Assembly (NCBI RefSeq): GCF_001939735.1
Contig: NZ_MJIL01000088.1
Coordinates: 85,627 to 149,626 of the forward strand
Direction of reading: 5' to 3'
From: Photobacterium proteolyticum
Lineage (GTDB): Bacteria > Pseudomonadota > Gammaproteobacteria > Enterobacterales > Vibrionaceae
DNA length: 64,000 nt
A model generated the notes under the pieces. The model was not told the origin of the DNA. It was given only the letters and a program-made list of their open reading frames with translations, and searched no databases. A program made the translations under genes and the position numbers. Below, in pieces: positions 1 to 9,643 of this stretch (its first letter is position 1; each line of letters begins with the position of its first letter).

Positions 1-597
1 CGTGACGATACACTTATCATCGTCACCGCCGATCATGAAACCGGATCATTCGGCTTTAGCTACTCATCAAACGAGCTCCCGGCACCAGAGAAACGTTCGG
101 GCGAAGCCTTCCAGAAACGCGATTACGCCCCTAATTTCAACTTCGGTCAATTTGAAATTCTGGATGGCCTTTATGATCAGAAGCTCAGCTACGCCGCTAT
201 GCTGGGCGAGTTTGACAAACTAGAACCATCGCAGCAAACGGCAGAGAAACTGGCTAATATCGTCAACACCAACAGCAGCTTCCCGATCACCACGGCACAG
301 GCTGCTAACGTCCTGGCCACCAAGCCAAACCCGTACTTCAAAGACAATCACAAGTACCTCAAGCTGAAGGACGTCCCGGCTATCAAAGACTTTGATGCTT
401 TCTTCCCGTACAACGACCGTGGCAACTTGCTGGCTCGCGAACAGGCAACCGCCCAAAATACCGTTTGGGGCACAGGTACCCATACCCACACGCCAGTCAA
501 CGTTTTTGCCTGGGGACCGCTGAAAGAGATAGTTCCGGTGTCTAAAATCATGCATCACTCGGAGCTGGGCGAGTACATTAAAGGCCTGGTGAATTAA
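1..597 (+). CDS. Alkaline phosphatase, C-terminal part (5' end outside window)
   Basis: The reading frame is open from base 1, so only the last 198 residues are present. The metal-binding motif TADHETG lies at about residues 9-15 and a second motif, GTHTHTPVNVFAWGP, near residue 157. Together these are the Asp-His and Gly-x-His zinc ligands of the PhoA-type alkaline phosphatase family, which releases phosphate from monoesters in the periplasm. The catalytic serine and signal peptide would lie upstream of the window. The TAA stop is followed by a hairpin at 632-659. Family assignment is firm from the motifs; the exact substrate is not known. Confidence 0.85.
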   Translation, partial: RDDTLIIVTADHETGSFGFSYSSNELPAPEKRSGEAFQKRDYAPNFNFGQFEILDGLYDQKLSYAAMLGEFDKLEPSQQTAEKLANIVNTNSSFPITTAQAANVLATKPNPYFKDNHKYLKLKDVPAIKDFDAFFPYNDRGNLLAREQATAQNTVWGTGTHTHTPVNVFAWGPLKEIVPVSKIMHHSELGEYIKGLVN

Positions 598-631
598 ACG
601 CACCGAAACATCCTACCCGCTTTGTACAAAC

Positions 632-659
632 AGCCTTGGCCAACTGCCGAGGCTATTTT
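632..659 (+). terminator. Rho-independent terminator of the phosphatase gene
   Basis: Nine-base arms (632-640 and 646-654, one G-T pair) around a CAACT loop, followed by a short T-rich tract. Confidence 0.55.
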
Positions 660-843
660 CTATTCAGCGCCAGCGTACTTCAGATCAGAGATTCACTCCC
701 AACCAACGAGTTGTAAATCAAAGCAACATCACCTTCTTCCATAATTTTTGCATATTTCCTGCACATTGCTCTCATAGACTACCCACCAGGTAAAGACGTT
801 CAACATGGATATCATGCCACCTCACTCACATAGAGAAGCCATT

Positions 844-2205
844 ATGATCTTTCACTCTGCAACTCAGCAGCCTGCCATTGCCCCTGCTATGACACCTTCC
901 ATAGCCCCTTTCATAACCAGACAGTTCGTCGCCTGCGTGGCAGTAAGCTCAATGCTTGCCTTACCCGGTTGTGACAGCTCCTCATCCGAAAGCGCTTCAA
1001 CAGCAGCCAACTCGGCTGACAGCACTGCCAGCGGCTATAAAATCGTAGATACAAACCAAACGGATTGCTACAGCTCATCAACCGGCCTCGTCACCCCCTG
1101 CAGTGGCCAGGGACATGACGGCGATTACGACGGCAATCAGCCAAGTTACACAGTCAGTTCAGACGAACTGACTGTCACAGACAACGTCACAGGCCTTATC
1201 TGGCAACAAAGCTCCGATTTAAACAGTGACGGGGCGGTGAACTATGCCGATAAGCTCACGCAGAGTGATGCTGTTACTTACTGTGACGACCTTAGCCTTG
1301 CGGGGCAACAAGACTGGCGCCTGCCTAGCATCAAAGAAGCCTATTCCCTGCTCTTGTTCAGTGGAAAGGATCCCAGTTCATATACGGGCTCTGACACCTC
1401 GAGCCTTATTCCTTTCATCGACAGTACCTTCGACTGGGCTTTCGGTGACACCACCACAGCCGATGGGATTAACGCCGGAGACCGGATTATCGATGCTCAG
1501 TATGCCTCTTCCACTCTCTACCTGAGTACGACAATGAACGGCGATCCGACCATGTTCGGGGTTAACTATGTTGACGGCCGTATCAAAGGTTACCCAACGC
1601 ATATCAAGAAATTTTATGTACGCTGCGTAACAGGCAACACCGAGTACGGGGTAAATGCATTTGTCGACAACGGTGACGAAACCGTGAGTGACAACGCGAC
1701 GGGCTTAATGTGGCAACAAAATGACAGCGAAGCTACCGACTGGGACGATGCAATCTTTCAGTGCGAGACGGCAACAACCGCCTCTCATTCAGATTGGCGC
1801 TTACCCAATGCCAAAGAGCTACAGAGTATCCTGGACTACACGCGTACACCGGATACCGACGGTGAGGCAGCGATAGATCCAATATTCAACGCTTCTTCAT
1901 TCGTGAATGAAGAAAACATCACCGACTGGGGATATTACTGGAGCTCAACCACACATGTAGACAACGATGAAAATGGCAGCAATGCCGCTTATGTCTCTTT
2001 TGGGCGGGCTCTCGGTTACATAAGCAGCAACATTCTTGATGTGCATGGCGCGGGGGCTCAGCGCAGCAACGACAAGCTCGACGTATCTACCGAGCCCGGC
2101 GCACAATCGGCAACCGGTTCAAATGGCACCTTTTATTACAAAGGACCGCAGGGTGATATTTTAAGAGCGAGCAACAAGGTAAGGTGCGTTCGAAATCTTT
2201 CCTAA
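844..2205 (+). CDS. DUF1566 (Lcl C-terminal domain) lipoprotein
   Basis: A secreted lipoprotein of about 450 residues. A hydrophobic stretch ends in a lipobox, LPGC, followed by a Ser-rich linker, so the protein is probably lipidated and anchored in the envelope. Two copies of the DUF1566 fold follow, each with the hallmark TGLxWQQ and DWRLP(S/N)xKE motifs. The function of this family is unknown; members are common in marine gammaproteobacteria. Start choice is uncertain: ATG 844 has a GAGAAG 6 bases upstream, ATG 805 gives a longer leader, and ATG 889 gives the most typical signal peptide but lacks a ribosome site. Confidence 0.75.
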   Translation: MIFHSATQQPAIAPAMTPSIAPFITRQFVACVAVSSMLALPGCDSSSSESASTAANSADSTASGYKIVDTNQTDCYSSSTGLVTPCSGQGHDGDYDGNQPSYTVSSDELTVTDNVTGLIWQQSSDLNSDGAVNYADKLTQSDAVTYCDDLSLAGQQDWRLPSIKEAYSLLLFSGKDPSSYTGSDTSSLIPFIDSTFDWAFGDTTTADGINAGDRIIDAQYASSTLYLSTTMNGDPTMFGVNYVDGRIKGYPTHIKKFYVRCVTGNTEYGVNAFVDNGDETVSDNATGLMWQQNDSEATDWDDAIFQCETATTASHSDWRLPNAKELQSILDYTRTPDTDGEAAIDPIFNASSFVNEENITDWGYYWSSTTHVDNDENGSNAAYVSFGRALGYISSNILDVHGAGAQRSNDKLDVSTEPGAQSATGSNGTFYYKGPQGDILRASNKVRCVRNLS

Positions 2206-2270
2206 CGCCATCGCAACAAGGGCAACCAGGGCTGAACGAAGTCAATAAACGCCGAGATCCGCCGGTCACC

Positions 2271-2312
2271 AACAAAAACGGCCCCGAGCACTTGCTCGGG
2301 GCCGTTTTTGTT
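2271..2312. terminator. Bidirectional terminator between the lipoprotein gene and ackA
   Basis: A perfect 19-bp stem (2271-2289 with 2294-2312) and a 4-base loop ACTT, with A-rich and T-rich ends. It lies between two convergent genes and can serve both. Confidence 0.9.
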
Positions 2313-2380
2313 CCGTCTTTCCCTGTGTTCCAAGCAGGGAGCCAACCAAGCCCTTGGGAAACTTGGCTGGCTATAGTCTA

Positions 2381-3574
2381 TTAAGCGTGCAGTAACGCCA
2401 TAGATTCTTTCGCGATAACCCACTCTTCGTTAGTCGGGATTACCATTGCAACTGGTGTATTTGGCTGAGTAATAATGCCACTGTTACCGAAGCGAGCAGC
2501 TGCGTTTGCTTCTTCGTCTTCGCGGTAACCGAAGATCTTCAGGTTCTCTAGGATCTTGCTACGGATTGGCTGAGAGTTCTCACCAATACCGGCGGTGAAG
2601 ATGATGCCGTCCAGCTCATCCAGTGCCACCATGTAAGAACCGATGTACTTAGCCACACGGTAAGTGAAGATTTCAAATGCCAGGGTTGCGCCCTCGTGGC
2701 CATTTTCCATCGCCTCGATAATACCGCGGCAATCGCTTGTCAGGCCAGATACACCTAGCAGGCCTGATTTTGAGTTCAGCTCTTTGAAAACATCTTCCTG
2801 AGCCCAGCCTTTCTTCAGCAGGAACTCAATGATACTTGGGTCAAGGTCACCACAGCGTGTACCCATCATCAGGCCGGCCAGCGGAGTAAAGCCCATGCTG
2901 GTATCGACACTCTTACCGTCTTTGATTGCACAAACCGATGCACCGTTACCCAGGTGAACAGAGATAAAGTTGCTCTCTTCGATTGGCTTGTTGATCATCT
3001 TGGCGGCTTCACGGCTGACGAAGTAGTGACTCGTACCGTGGAAACCGTAGCGGCGGATGCCGTATTCCTTGTATAACTTCTGAGAGATAGCACCTGTGTA
3101 CGCGCGGGCTGGCATTGTCTGGTGGAATGCCGTATCAAATACCGCGTACTGAGCCAGTGCCGGGAAAGCCTTCATTGCAGCTCGCATACCGATAACATGA
3201 GCAGGGTTATGAAGTGGTGCCAGATCGCTTAGCTTCTCGATCTCTTCCAGAACGCTATCGTCAACTTTTACTGTCTTGGTAAACTTCTCACCGCCATGGA
3301 CAACTCGGTGACCAACAGCAACGATATCCTGCTTAATACCTTGCTCTTCAAGCAGGGTTACGATGCGATCGACAGCCTGCTGGTGGTGGTTACCTGAATC
3401 GTTCAGTTTGTATTCGTGCTTCTCACCGTTGATCTTCCAGCTAACGTTGGCTTCAGGCAGGCCGAAGCACTCACCCAAGCCACTCAGGGTTGCTTCACCG
3501 CTAACGGTATCGATTAGGGCAAATTTTAGCGAAGAACTACCGGAGTTGATTACAAGAACTAGAGAATTGCTCAT
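2381..3574 (-). CDS. ackA: Acetate kinase
   Basis: Converts acetyl phosphate plus ADP to acetate plus ATP, and the reverse, in the cytoplasm. The N-terminal NSGSSSLKF phosphate-binding motif, the central HLGNGAS motif and GFTPLAGLMMGTRCGDLDP are all intact. ATG 3574 gives 397 residues, the normal family length, and has a GATGAGAT ribosome site; an upstream in-frame extension to 3610 looks untranslated. No pta gene is adjacent, so this is probably the second ackA copy that vibrios often carry on chromosome II, used with phosphotransacetylase made elsewhere or with other acyl phosphates. Confidence 0.95.
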   Translation of the reverse strand: MSNSLVLVINSGSSSLKFALIDTVSGEATLSGLGECFGLPEANVSWKINGEKHEYKLNDSGNHHQQAVDRIVTLLEEQGIKQDIVAVGHRVVHGGEKFTKTVKVDDSVLEEIEKLSDLAPLHNPAHVIGMRAAMKAFPALAQYAVFDTAFHQTMPARAYTGAISQKLYKEYGIRRYGFHGTSHYFVSREAAKMINKPIEESNFISVHLGNGASVCAIKDGKSVDTSMGFTPLAGLMMGTRCGDLDPSIIEFLLKKGWAQEDVFKELNSKSGLLGVSGLTSDCRGIIEAMENGHEGATLAFEIFTYRVAKYIGSYMVALDELDGIIFTAGIGENSQPIRSKILENLKIFGYREDEEANAAARFGNSGIITQPNTPVAMVIPTNEEWVIAKESMALLHA

Positions 3575-3918
3575 GGTTATCTCATCAGAATAATTAGGGC
3601 CTAAGGACAAGTTGTTGTCCCGTCACACGTCTTTTTCTAGACTGCAGAGGAAAATGTGTGGAGCAGCATTTTCTCAGCATTATATGTTTTAATAACATTA
3701 TTCAATTTTTTTTGAATAACTCAACTTTTGTTTTCAAAAAAATCAAAAAAAGTTAAAAATCGCTGGTCCAGATCAAGTTTATAGCAACGAAAACGTTTAA
3801 CCTTGGGCAAAAATCACCCAGCAGCTAAATTTTTGTTGAATATTTCCCGAATATTTTTCAACCCTGAATAGCGCCCCTCAGTCAAAATTGATATGCATTG
3901 TGATGAATCCCGTTCAAC
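3575..3918 (-). promoter_or_regulatory. Intergenic region carrying the ackA promoter
   Basis: 344 bases without a gene, between the LysR gene and ackA, both on the minus strand. It is A/T-rich, with T and A runs at about 3708-3760. The ackA promoter must lie here. I see no strong hairpin and no operator that I can name. Confidence 0.4.
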
Positions 3919-4857
3919 TTAGATCGCAGCAAGGCGTTTCGGCCTTCCCTCAGCGGGTTTCCACTGCCGCCATTTATTCTGCTGAAACCACTGACTCAGA
4001 AACGTCATCAGATTATGGATACGCGGATTGACATTCACGTCTCGATGGCAGATCAGCCACCAGTTGAACGGTTGTAATGCAACTTCCGGAAACAGCCGCA
4101 CCAAATCCGGGTATTTTTCAGCTATCGCCAACAAGGTAACGGCAACGCCAGCTCTGGCGTTGAGCAGCTCAACCTGCATTCTCTGACTGTCGGTACGGAA
4201 GCTGAAGTGTGATTTACTCAAAGTTCGACCAATCCGGTCGGCTTCGCGGAGATAAAAGTTATTGCAATCATCGCCAATGATTTGATGGGTACCGGCATGT
4301 AACTCCTGGAGCGAACCTGGCTTGCCATACTCTTTCAGGTAATCGCGATGAGCAAAAAAGCCCAGCCTCCCTTCAAAGAGATGACTTACCACAAGATCCG
4401 GTTGCTCGGGCTTTTCTACAGATACCAATAAATCAGCATCACGCTTATTAAGGTTCACCCCTTGATCAGAAATCAGTATCTCGACTTCGATAGACGGAAA
4501 CTGACGGTTAAATGCTCTAATCGCATCGGGCAAAAAATAGTATGCCACCACCTCGCTCACAGCCAGCCGGACATGACCATCAATATGTTCGGAGGTTGCA
4601 TTGACCTGCCTGGCAAAACTCTCGGCTCCCCTGGCGGTCGCCTTGGCAGAGTCGAGCAAGCCGGCTCCGACCTCGGTGACTTTAAGCCCGCTGCAGGAGC
4701 GATCAAAGAGATTGACGCCGACCTTCTCTTCCAGCGCCAAAATATAGCGACTCACTGTTGGCTGAGACACCCCGAGCACCTGCGCCGCCGCCGACATGCT
4801 TCCCTCTTCGACAACAGCCAAAAATATCCGAATACTGTCCCACTCCATGCTATTCAT
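3919..4857 (-). CDS. LysR-family transcriptional regulator
   Basis: N-terminal winged helix-turn-helix with the LysR pattern FLAVVEEGSMSAAAQVLGVSQPTVSRYI, then a periplasmic-binding-protein-like effector domain (about residues 95-300). The protein is about 312 residues from ATG 4857, which has AGTAGG upstream; ATG 4848 is the alternative, and the 4920 start is a frame extension. It is divergent from the NAD(P)-binding gene starting at 4960, with 102 bases between them. By the usual LysR arrangement it may regulate that gene and itself. The inducer is unknown. Confidence 0.85.
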   Translation of the reverse strand: MNSMEWDSIRIFLAVVEEGSMSAAAQVLGVSQPTVSRYILALEEKVGVNLFDRSCSGLKVTEVGAGLLDSAKATARGAESFARQVNATSEHIDGHVRLAVSEVVAYYFLPDAIRAFNRQFPSIEVEILISDQGVNLNKRDADLLVSVEKPEQPDLVVSHLFEGRLGFFAHRDYLKEYGKPGSLQELHAGTHQIIGDDCNNFYLREADRIGRTLSKSHFSFRTDSQRMQVELLNARAGVAVTLLAIAEKYPDLVRLFPEVALQPFNWWLICHRDVNVNPRIHNLMTFLSQWFQQNKWRQWKPAEGRPKRLAAI

Positions 4858-4959
4858 ATTCGTATACCTACTATTCCTATCTGTGTATTTACTATAGCCA
4901 CAATAAGAACCAAACCGCATAACAGTATATTGATATGAATCGCATGATTGAGGTTAACT

Positions 4960-5894
4960 ATGAGAAAAGCCTTAGTTTTCGGAGCCTGTCAGGAGATGGG
5001 CAATAACCTCTGCCGAACGCTGATCAACAATGACTGGGACGTCATCGGTATTATTCGTGACGACTCTGCCCACGTACCGATACTCAGCCAGCTGACTTTG
5101 GCCGAGATGAATAGCGATGATCTTGACTTCCTGTATCAGATAGCAAAAGACGTTGATACCGTCTTTGTTCACCTGCCTGAATCAGCGGCTGCCAGAAAAG
5201 AACTCATATTCTCGATAGAACAAATTATCGCGCTCTCAGAGCAGCTTCACCTCCGGTTAGTGATCACCACCAATAAATATGACGTCCAACAGCCCTTGTT
5301 TCCTTCCCTTGCCTTCTGGAAAAAAACAAACCCATTACTGTCCGCCTGCCCAAACGACTGAAAAACCGCTTACGGCAAGCGAGCTTTAACGGAGCCAAAG
5401 TTCTGGTGATCTGCTGCGGACACAGCCTGAGCTGCGCACTGCATCATGGCTATCTGGGGATGCTGATAAAAGAAACGCAGCAAAAAGTGATCATCCAATC
5501 CCCCAGCAATCAAAGACTCTGTCACTATTGGACATTCTTACCCGATCTTGCAGACAATATTGCCCACCTCCTCTCTCACGAGCAGTGTGAGCAACCGGAT
5601 TTGAATATTGTCTACTACCCCGGGCACAAAGCCAGTATCAATGATATTGCCCGCTGCCTGGCGCTCAGCAGCGGTAAACCGGTATCGATCATCCAACTAT
5701 CCTGGACCATCCTTGAATTCATAGCCTTTTTCTCACCGCTATTTCGCCGGTTCCTCAAAACCCGGGAGCTTTGGCAACACGGCGGCAAGCCACCAGCCTA
5801 CTCAATGCCGCTCCATACACCATCAAGCTTTATCCATACGCCACTGGAGCTGGCTCTGCAAAGAAGTTGGCGAAGCGTCTCTAACTATGCCTAG
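4960..5894 (+). pseudogene. NAD(P)-binding epimerase-like protein split by a frameshift at an A7 run
   Basis: The first part (4960-5361) begins MRKALVFGACQEMGNNLCRTL, a Rossmann-type dinucleotide-binding start of the SDR/NmrA type, with GAGG upstream of the ATG. It ends shortly after FWKK. The frame starting just before 5330 continues without a stop through KPITVRLPKRLKNRL to 5894. The two frames meet at seven adenines (5320-5326). One more A would give a continuous protein of about 311 residues. Options are a real loss-of-function mutation, a sequencing error, phase variation, or slippage on the A run. Its divergent LysR partner is intact. Confidence 0.7.
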
Positions 5895-5946
5895 TTTCTA
5901 ACTGTCTTCGCCTAATATTCTTCAATTAAGTATCTATAAACTAACA

Positions 5947-5965
5947 GGGGCCCTCACGGGGCCCC
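5947..5965. terminator. GC-rich hairpin between convergent genes
   Basis: Seven-base arms GGGGCCC/GGGCCCC around TCACG. There is no clear T run, so terminator function is only possible. Confidence 0.35.
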
Positions 5966-6004
5966 ACTTAGAATTGATATTCAAACAAGAGGAGTAATGA
6001 ACAC

Positions 6005-6667
6005 TTACCGTTCAAACTGGCGGTAACGGTCGAACAAACCTTCAATATCATTGCTGCACATCAAATCCATATTCTGTTTCAGAAGATCCAATGGCCAGTC
6101 CCACCATTTCATCTCCCGCAGCATGATAATCTGTTCCTCGTTAAAGCGCTTCTTAACAACCTGGCCGGGATTGCCTACCACCACGGCATAGGGTTCAATG
6201 TCTTTGGTTACCACAGCCCGGGCACCAATAACCGCCCCGTCGCCGATATTGACACCTGGCATAATGACGCATTCGGATCCAATCCATACATCATTGCCTA
6301 TCACCGTATCCCCGGATCGCTCGAAGCCTGACTTGACCTTGTCACCAAACTGGCTGACATCAAAGGGAAACGAAGACACCCAGTCATGGCGGTGCCCCTG
6401 ATTACCGGCCAGCATAAAGGTCGCCCCCGAGGCTATCGAGCAGTATTTGCCAATAATGAGCCGGTCTACCTCACCGAAAATACCGGATTCCCATACGGCC
6501 CGGCTGGAATGATCCCCCAACAGGTAGCGTACGCACTGATCCTCAAAATGTTTGTCATGATAATAACCAGAATAATAGGTATGCGCCCCGACAGAAATAT
6601 TCGGATTATCGATATGTTCTCGCACCTCATAGCCGCCAAGCCATGAAGGAAATATGGATGATGACAT
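6005..6667 (-). CDS. CatB-related (xenobiotic-type) O-acetyltransferase
   Basis: A left-handed beta-helix acetyltransferase with hexapeptide repeats (IGNDVWIGSECVIMPGVNIGDGAVIGARAVVTKDI) and the CatB-type N-terminal pattern SVGAHTYYSGYYH. The conserved GHRHDWVSSFPF carries the His expected to act as catalytic base. Family members transfer acetyl from acetyl-CoA to chloramphenicol, streptogramins or other hydroxyl compounds. ATG 6667 (220 residues, GGGGTGG upstream) is preferred over GTG 6673. No resistance cassette features surround it, so the natural substrate is unknown. Confidence 0.8.
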   Translation of the reverse strand: MSSSIFPSWLGGYEVREHIDNPNISVGAHTYYSGYYHDKHFEDQCVRYLLGDHSSRAVWESGIFGEVDRLIIGKYCSIASGATFMLAGNQGHRHDWVSSFPFDVSQFGDKVKSGFERSGDTVIGNDVWIGSECVIMPGVNIGDGAVIGARAVVTKDIEPYAVVVGNPGQVVKKRFNEEQIIMLREMKWWDWPLDLLKQNMDLMCSNDIEGLFDRYRQFER

Positions 6668-6765
6668 AGCCACCCCTTTTTATTATGTATAGCCGTCTAA
6701 TCACACTACGAAAAATGGCGTAAAATGTTGTCCTTCTTTTATCAACCATTTTCGAGCCCTGCAAA

Positions 6766-7239
6766 ATGCTAACAGAACAACTTTTTTCAGCTTACCTCGG
6801 TGAACTGTACGGCATTGCCTTTTTTACTGCTTTCGCTGAAAAGTATAGCGATGATAAGCATATCAACAAATGGCAAAAGCTGATCCTTGTCGAACAGGTC
6901 ACTGCCCGCCACCTTAAAACCGGGCTGGAAAAACTCGGCATCAGCTGCCCCGACAACAGCCCGGAAATGGAACAAAAAGGTGCCCATGACGCTCAAAAAT
7001 GGCTATCACTGGAATGGCCCGCTCTAGTCGATACCATGGCATCCTGGGTCGAACCCTATGCGCTGAAGTATCGTCATCAGGCCCAACAGGCACGACAGCA
7101 TTCTGAACTATTTCAACTAGTACAAGAACATGAAGATGCCATCTTGGCATTTCTACAAGGTGAGCAAAGTGAAAAAACGAACAGTCAGGCCGCGCTGGAT
7201 AGCTTCCTTTCCCGCTACCACCACCACGACAATCAATAG
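6766..7239 (+). CDS. Conserved small alpha-helical protein, unknown function
   Basis: 157 residues, predicted almost entirely helical from its composition, with spaced acidic and His residues (ExxY near the start, EQVTARHL, YRHQAQQARQHSE). This resembles a four-helix ferritin-like arrangement, but I cannot show a metal-binding set, so no function is given. It has its own upstream region (TAAAATG) and reads away from the divergent acetyltransferase. No signal peptide or membrane segment is visible. The C-terminus is His-rich (RYHHHDNQ). Confidence 0.65.
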   Translation: MLTEQLFSAYLGELYGIAFFTAFAEKYSDDKHINKWQKLILVEQVTARHLKTGLEKLGISCPDNSPEMEQKGAHDAQKWLSLEWPALVDTMASWVEPYALKYRHQAQQARQHSELFQLVQEHEDAILAFLQGEQSEKTNSQAALDSFLSRYHHHDNQ

Positions 7240-7432
7240 CGAGTTTCTGCCTGCTGCAGCCAATGGATAGGTATATCTGCATTTCTAGGCAGAATAAGGG
7301 ACAAATCTCATAACTTACAAAAAAACGTCATTAACCGCGATTGAGATAGCAAAACATTAATATGCGCATTGTAGAACTACAGACGGTGTATTAACAATGA
7401 GATGTCAGCTGCATAAGAGTGGAGTGCGTTTT

Positions 7433-8137
7433 ATGGATAAAACCAGCAACACGGCAACAAGAAGAGCAACTGGTATACGCTGCGTCATTTTTGATTGCGA
7501 TGGCACCCTGGTAGACAGCGAGATACTCTGCAATCAGGCCTTGGTGAATATATTCAACCGACTGGGTGCCAATCTCAGTATCGAAGAGTGCCTACGCCAT
7601 TTCCAAGGCGGTAAAATGGTCGATATTCTCACCGATACAAGGGAGCGTGCCGGTATCAAGACCCGTATCGATGATCTCGAACCCATGTACAGGAAAGAGT
7701 GCCGACGGCTTTTCGAACAGGGACTTACGCCAATCCAAGGCGTGCCTGAGCTGCTCGACACCTTATCGAGCATGGGATTCGATATGTGTATTGCCTCAAA
7801 TGCGCCTATCAGCAAGATCGAACACACTTTAAGCCTGACCGGGCTACTACCCTATTTCGAAGGTAAGTTATTTAGCGGCTTTCAGGCTAACAGCTGGAAG
7901 CCTGAGCCGGATATTCTCCACTTCGCCGCCATGCACATGGGCGTGATGCTAAAAGAGTGCGTATTCGTTGATGATACCCCGAAGGGTGTGCAGGCCGGGA
8001 TCAACGCCGGTATCCGTACCTTTCATTTTGCCGCGACACCCCACTCGGTCAAGATTAAACACCCGAGAGTGACCACCATCACGGCGATGCCGCAGCTGCT
8101 TGATTACCTTGAGGAAGATTTGTCACCAGTATCATGA
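7433..8137 (+). CDS. HAD-superfamily phosphatase (YieH/sugar-phosphatase type)
   Basis: A 234-residue phosphohydrolase. All four HAD motifs are intact: I, DCDGTLVDSE (nucleophile Asp); II, ASNAP; III, the Lys in KPEPD; IV, FVDDTPKG. The helical cap between motifs I and II fits subclass I enzymes such as YieH (6-phosphogluconate phosphatase) and beta-phosphoglucomutase. ATG 7433 follows GGAG at 8 bases and is preferred over ATG 7397. The last codons overlap the convergent Sel1 gene: the two stop codons share the sequence TCATGA. The substrate cannot be set from sequence alone. Confidence 0.85.
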   Translation: MDKTSNTATRRATGIRCVIFDCDGTLVDSEILCNQALVNIFNRLGANLSIEECLRHFQGGKMVDILTDTRERAGIKTRIDDLEPMYRKECRRLFEQGLTPIQGVPELLDTLSSMGFDMCIASNAPISKIEHTLSLTGLLPYFEGKLFSGFQANSWKPEPDILHFAAMHMGVMLKECVFVDDTPKGVQAGINAGIRTFHFAATPHSVKIKHPRVTTITAMPQLLDYLEEDLSPVS

Positions 8138-9442
8138 TGACGACTTCTTCGACTCCGCCGTAAAACTGTCCCAGGAGGTGGCCCAGTTTTGCTGTTGGTA
8201 CTCCTTGGTCGCTGTTTCATTATTAGTCTCAGGTATCAAGCCGCTGTCGTCTGCTCCTTCGCTTTTCTCTGCGTCTGTGCTAACGCCGTTTTCAATGTCG
8301 CGAAATTCGCTGTCCCGCCCCGGTGAGGCGACCGAAGACAAATCCATCTCCACCTCGCCATCCCTGCTGGCAATCGCCTCAGCCTGTGCCGTATCTCCAG
8401 CCAGCTCCCCGCTGGCCAGCGATGCCAGAACATCCTCGTCAGGCCGGTAGCTACTTCGAGCGTATACCCGGTCCATCAGATCAATTACCCGGTGGCGTGC
8501 AACTGGCTGGCGTTTAAGCAACCGATAGACAGAATTGGCAACGCTCTGGGCCGCCAGGATAGACTCTATTCCAACATACTGCGCCGCTTCATCACGTTCG
8601 GTCTTGGCCGTTTTATGGCCAAAGGCGTTGGCAATCGAAAACCACACATAAGCGATAGCCGCATCATTGGCATCTGAGCCCAAGTGCATCTTCGCGGCCA
8701 AAAACTGTGCTTCACTGCTGCCCATTTCGGCCGCTCTTTCCAACCAGTAAATGGCCCGATCGCGATCCTTGACCACCCCGACTCCACTCTGATAACAAAA
8801 TGCGGTCTTGATGCAGCCCTTAACCTCATCGGTCAGCGCCGCCCGCACCCGCCAGCCGAATGCAACCAGAGGATCTTTGTGCTGGTTTATTTCAGCCACA
8901 TACCAGTCACCGAGAAAAAGCTGCGCCTCCACATGCCCCTGCTCAGCCGCCGCGGTGATTTTGTCAACCCCCGACTCTGTATCAATCTCGGTGCCATAGC
9001 CGGATACCAGATAATACCCCAGTTGGTACAGAGCTTCTGGTTCTTTGCGTTTGGCCAGCACGACTTGCTGCCAGTATTTCGACTTCGCCTCGCCATCAGA
9101 GTCGGACCGATCTAACCGACATAGGCGGGCCAGTGCATTCTGGGCAATATCATTGTCTAAGGCCGCAGCCTTCTGGTACCAGAATATCGCCTGACTGATA
9201 CTGGTGAGCTCAAACTCCTTTGCCAGCGACAGCTGGCTTGAAACGTGCCCGGTCTGCGCCTTGAAGACTTTGTCCTCGTGCTCTGCCACTTTGGCCTTTT
9301 CCAGGACCCGCTGATATTTTTGATCTTTGAGCACTTTCTCCTGCACTCTAACGCGCTGCGATTTCACCGCGGAAAAATAGCGGACAATCACCCAAACCAG
9401 CACCACGCCGATCAAACTCAGACCGATTACCAGGTTTGACAT
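8132..9442 (-). CDS. Membrane-anchored Sel1-repeat protein
   Basis: 436 residues. The N-terminus (LVIGLSLIGVVLVWVIVRYF) is a single membrane anchor, followed by a charged coiled stretch (KVLKDQKYQRVLEKAKVAEHEDK) and several Sel1-type TPR repeats recognisable by ALYQLGYYLVSGYG, AQLFLGDWY, CYQSGVGVVKDRDRAIYWLERAAEMGSSEAQFLAA. The C-terminal 90 residues are acidic and low in complexity. Such proteins act as scaffolds for protein-protein contact; the partner is unknown. It converges on, and overlaps by six bases, the HAD phosphatase gene. Confidence 0.8.
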   Translation of the reverse strand: MSNLVIGLSLIGVVLVWVIVRYFSAVKSQRVRVQEKVLKDQKYQRVLEKAKVAEHEDKVFKAQTGHVSSQLSLAKEFELTSISQAIFWYQKAAALDNDIAQNALARLCRLDRSDSDGEAKSKYWQQVVLAKRKEPEALYQLGYYLVSGYGTEIDTESGVDKITAAAEQGHVEAQLFLGDWYVAEINQHKDPLVAFGWRVRAALTDEVKGCIKTAFCYQSGVGVVKDRDRAIYWLERAAEMGSSEAQFLAAKMHLGSDANDAAIAYVWFSIANAFGHKTAKTERDEAAQYVGIESILAAQSVANSVYRLLKRQPVARHRVIDLMDRVYARSSYRPDEDVLASLASGELAGDTAQAEAIASRDGEVEMDLSSVASPGRDSEFRDIENGVSTDAEKSEGADDSGLIPETNNETATKEYQQQNWATSWDSFTAESKKSSS

Positions 9443-9643
9443 AACCCCTCATACAACAGTTTTCTACACTCTATATAACGGCAGAATGCCGCATAACTAG
9501 AGCTATTATGCCAGAGTAATTAACCACACAAAAAACACTGTTTAAAAATAGAGAGATAAAGAAGAACTTCAAACTCAGATAGTGCCTTTATTCGATGCTA
9601 CTTTGTACTTATACCATCGCCATTAACACATTAAGGATCATGG

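Noticed and set aside
6005..6667. Calling the CatB-like gene a chloramphenicol resistance gene
   Set aside because: The family includes many enzymes with other substrates, and there is no cassette or resistance context here.
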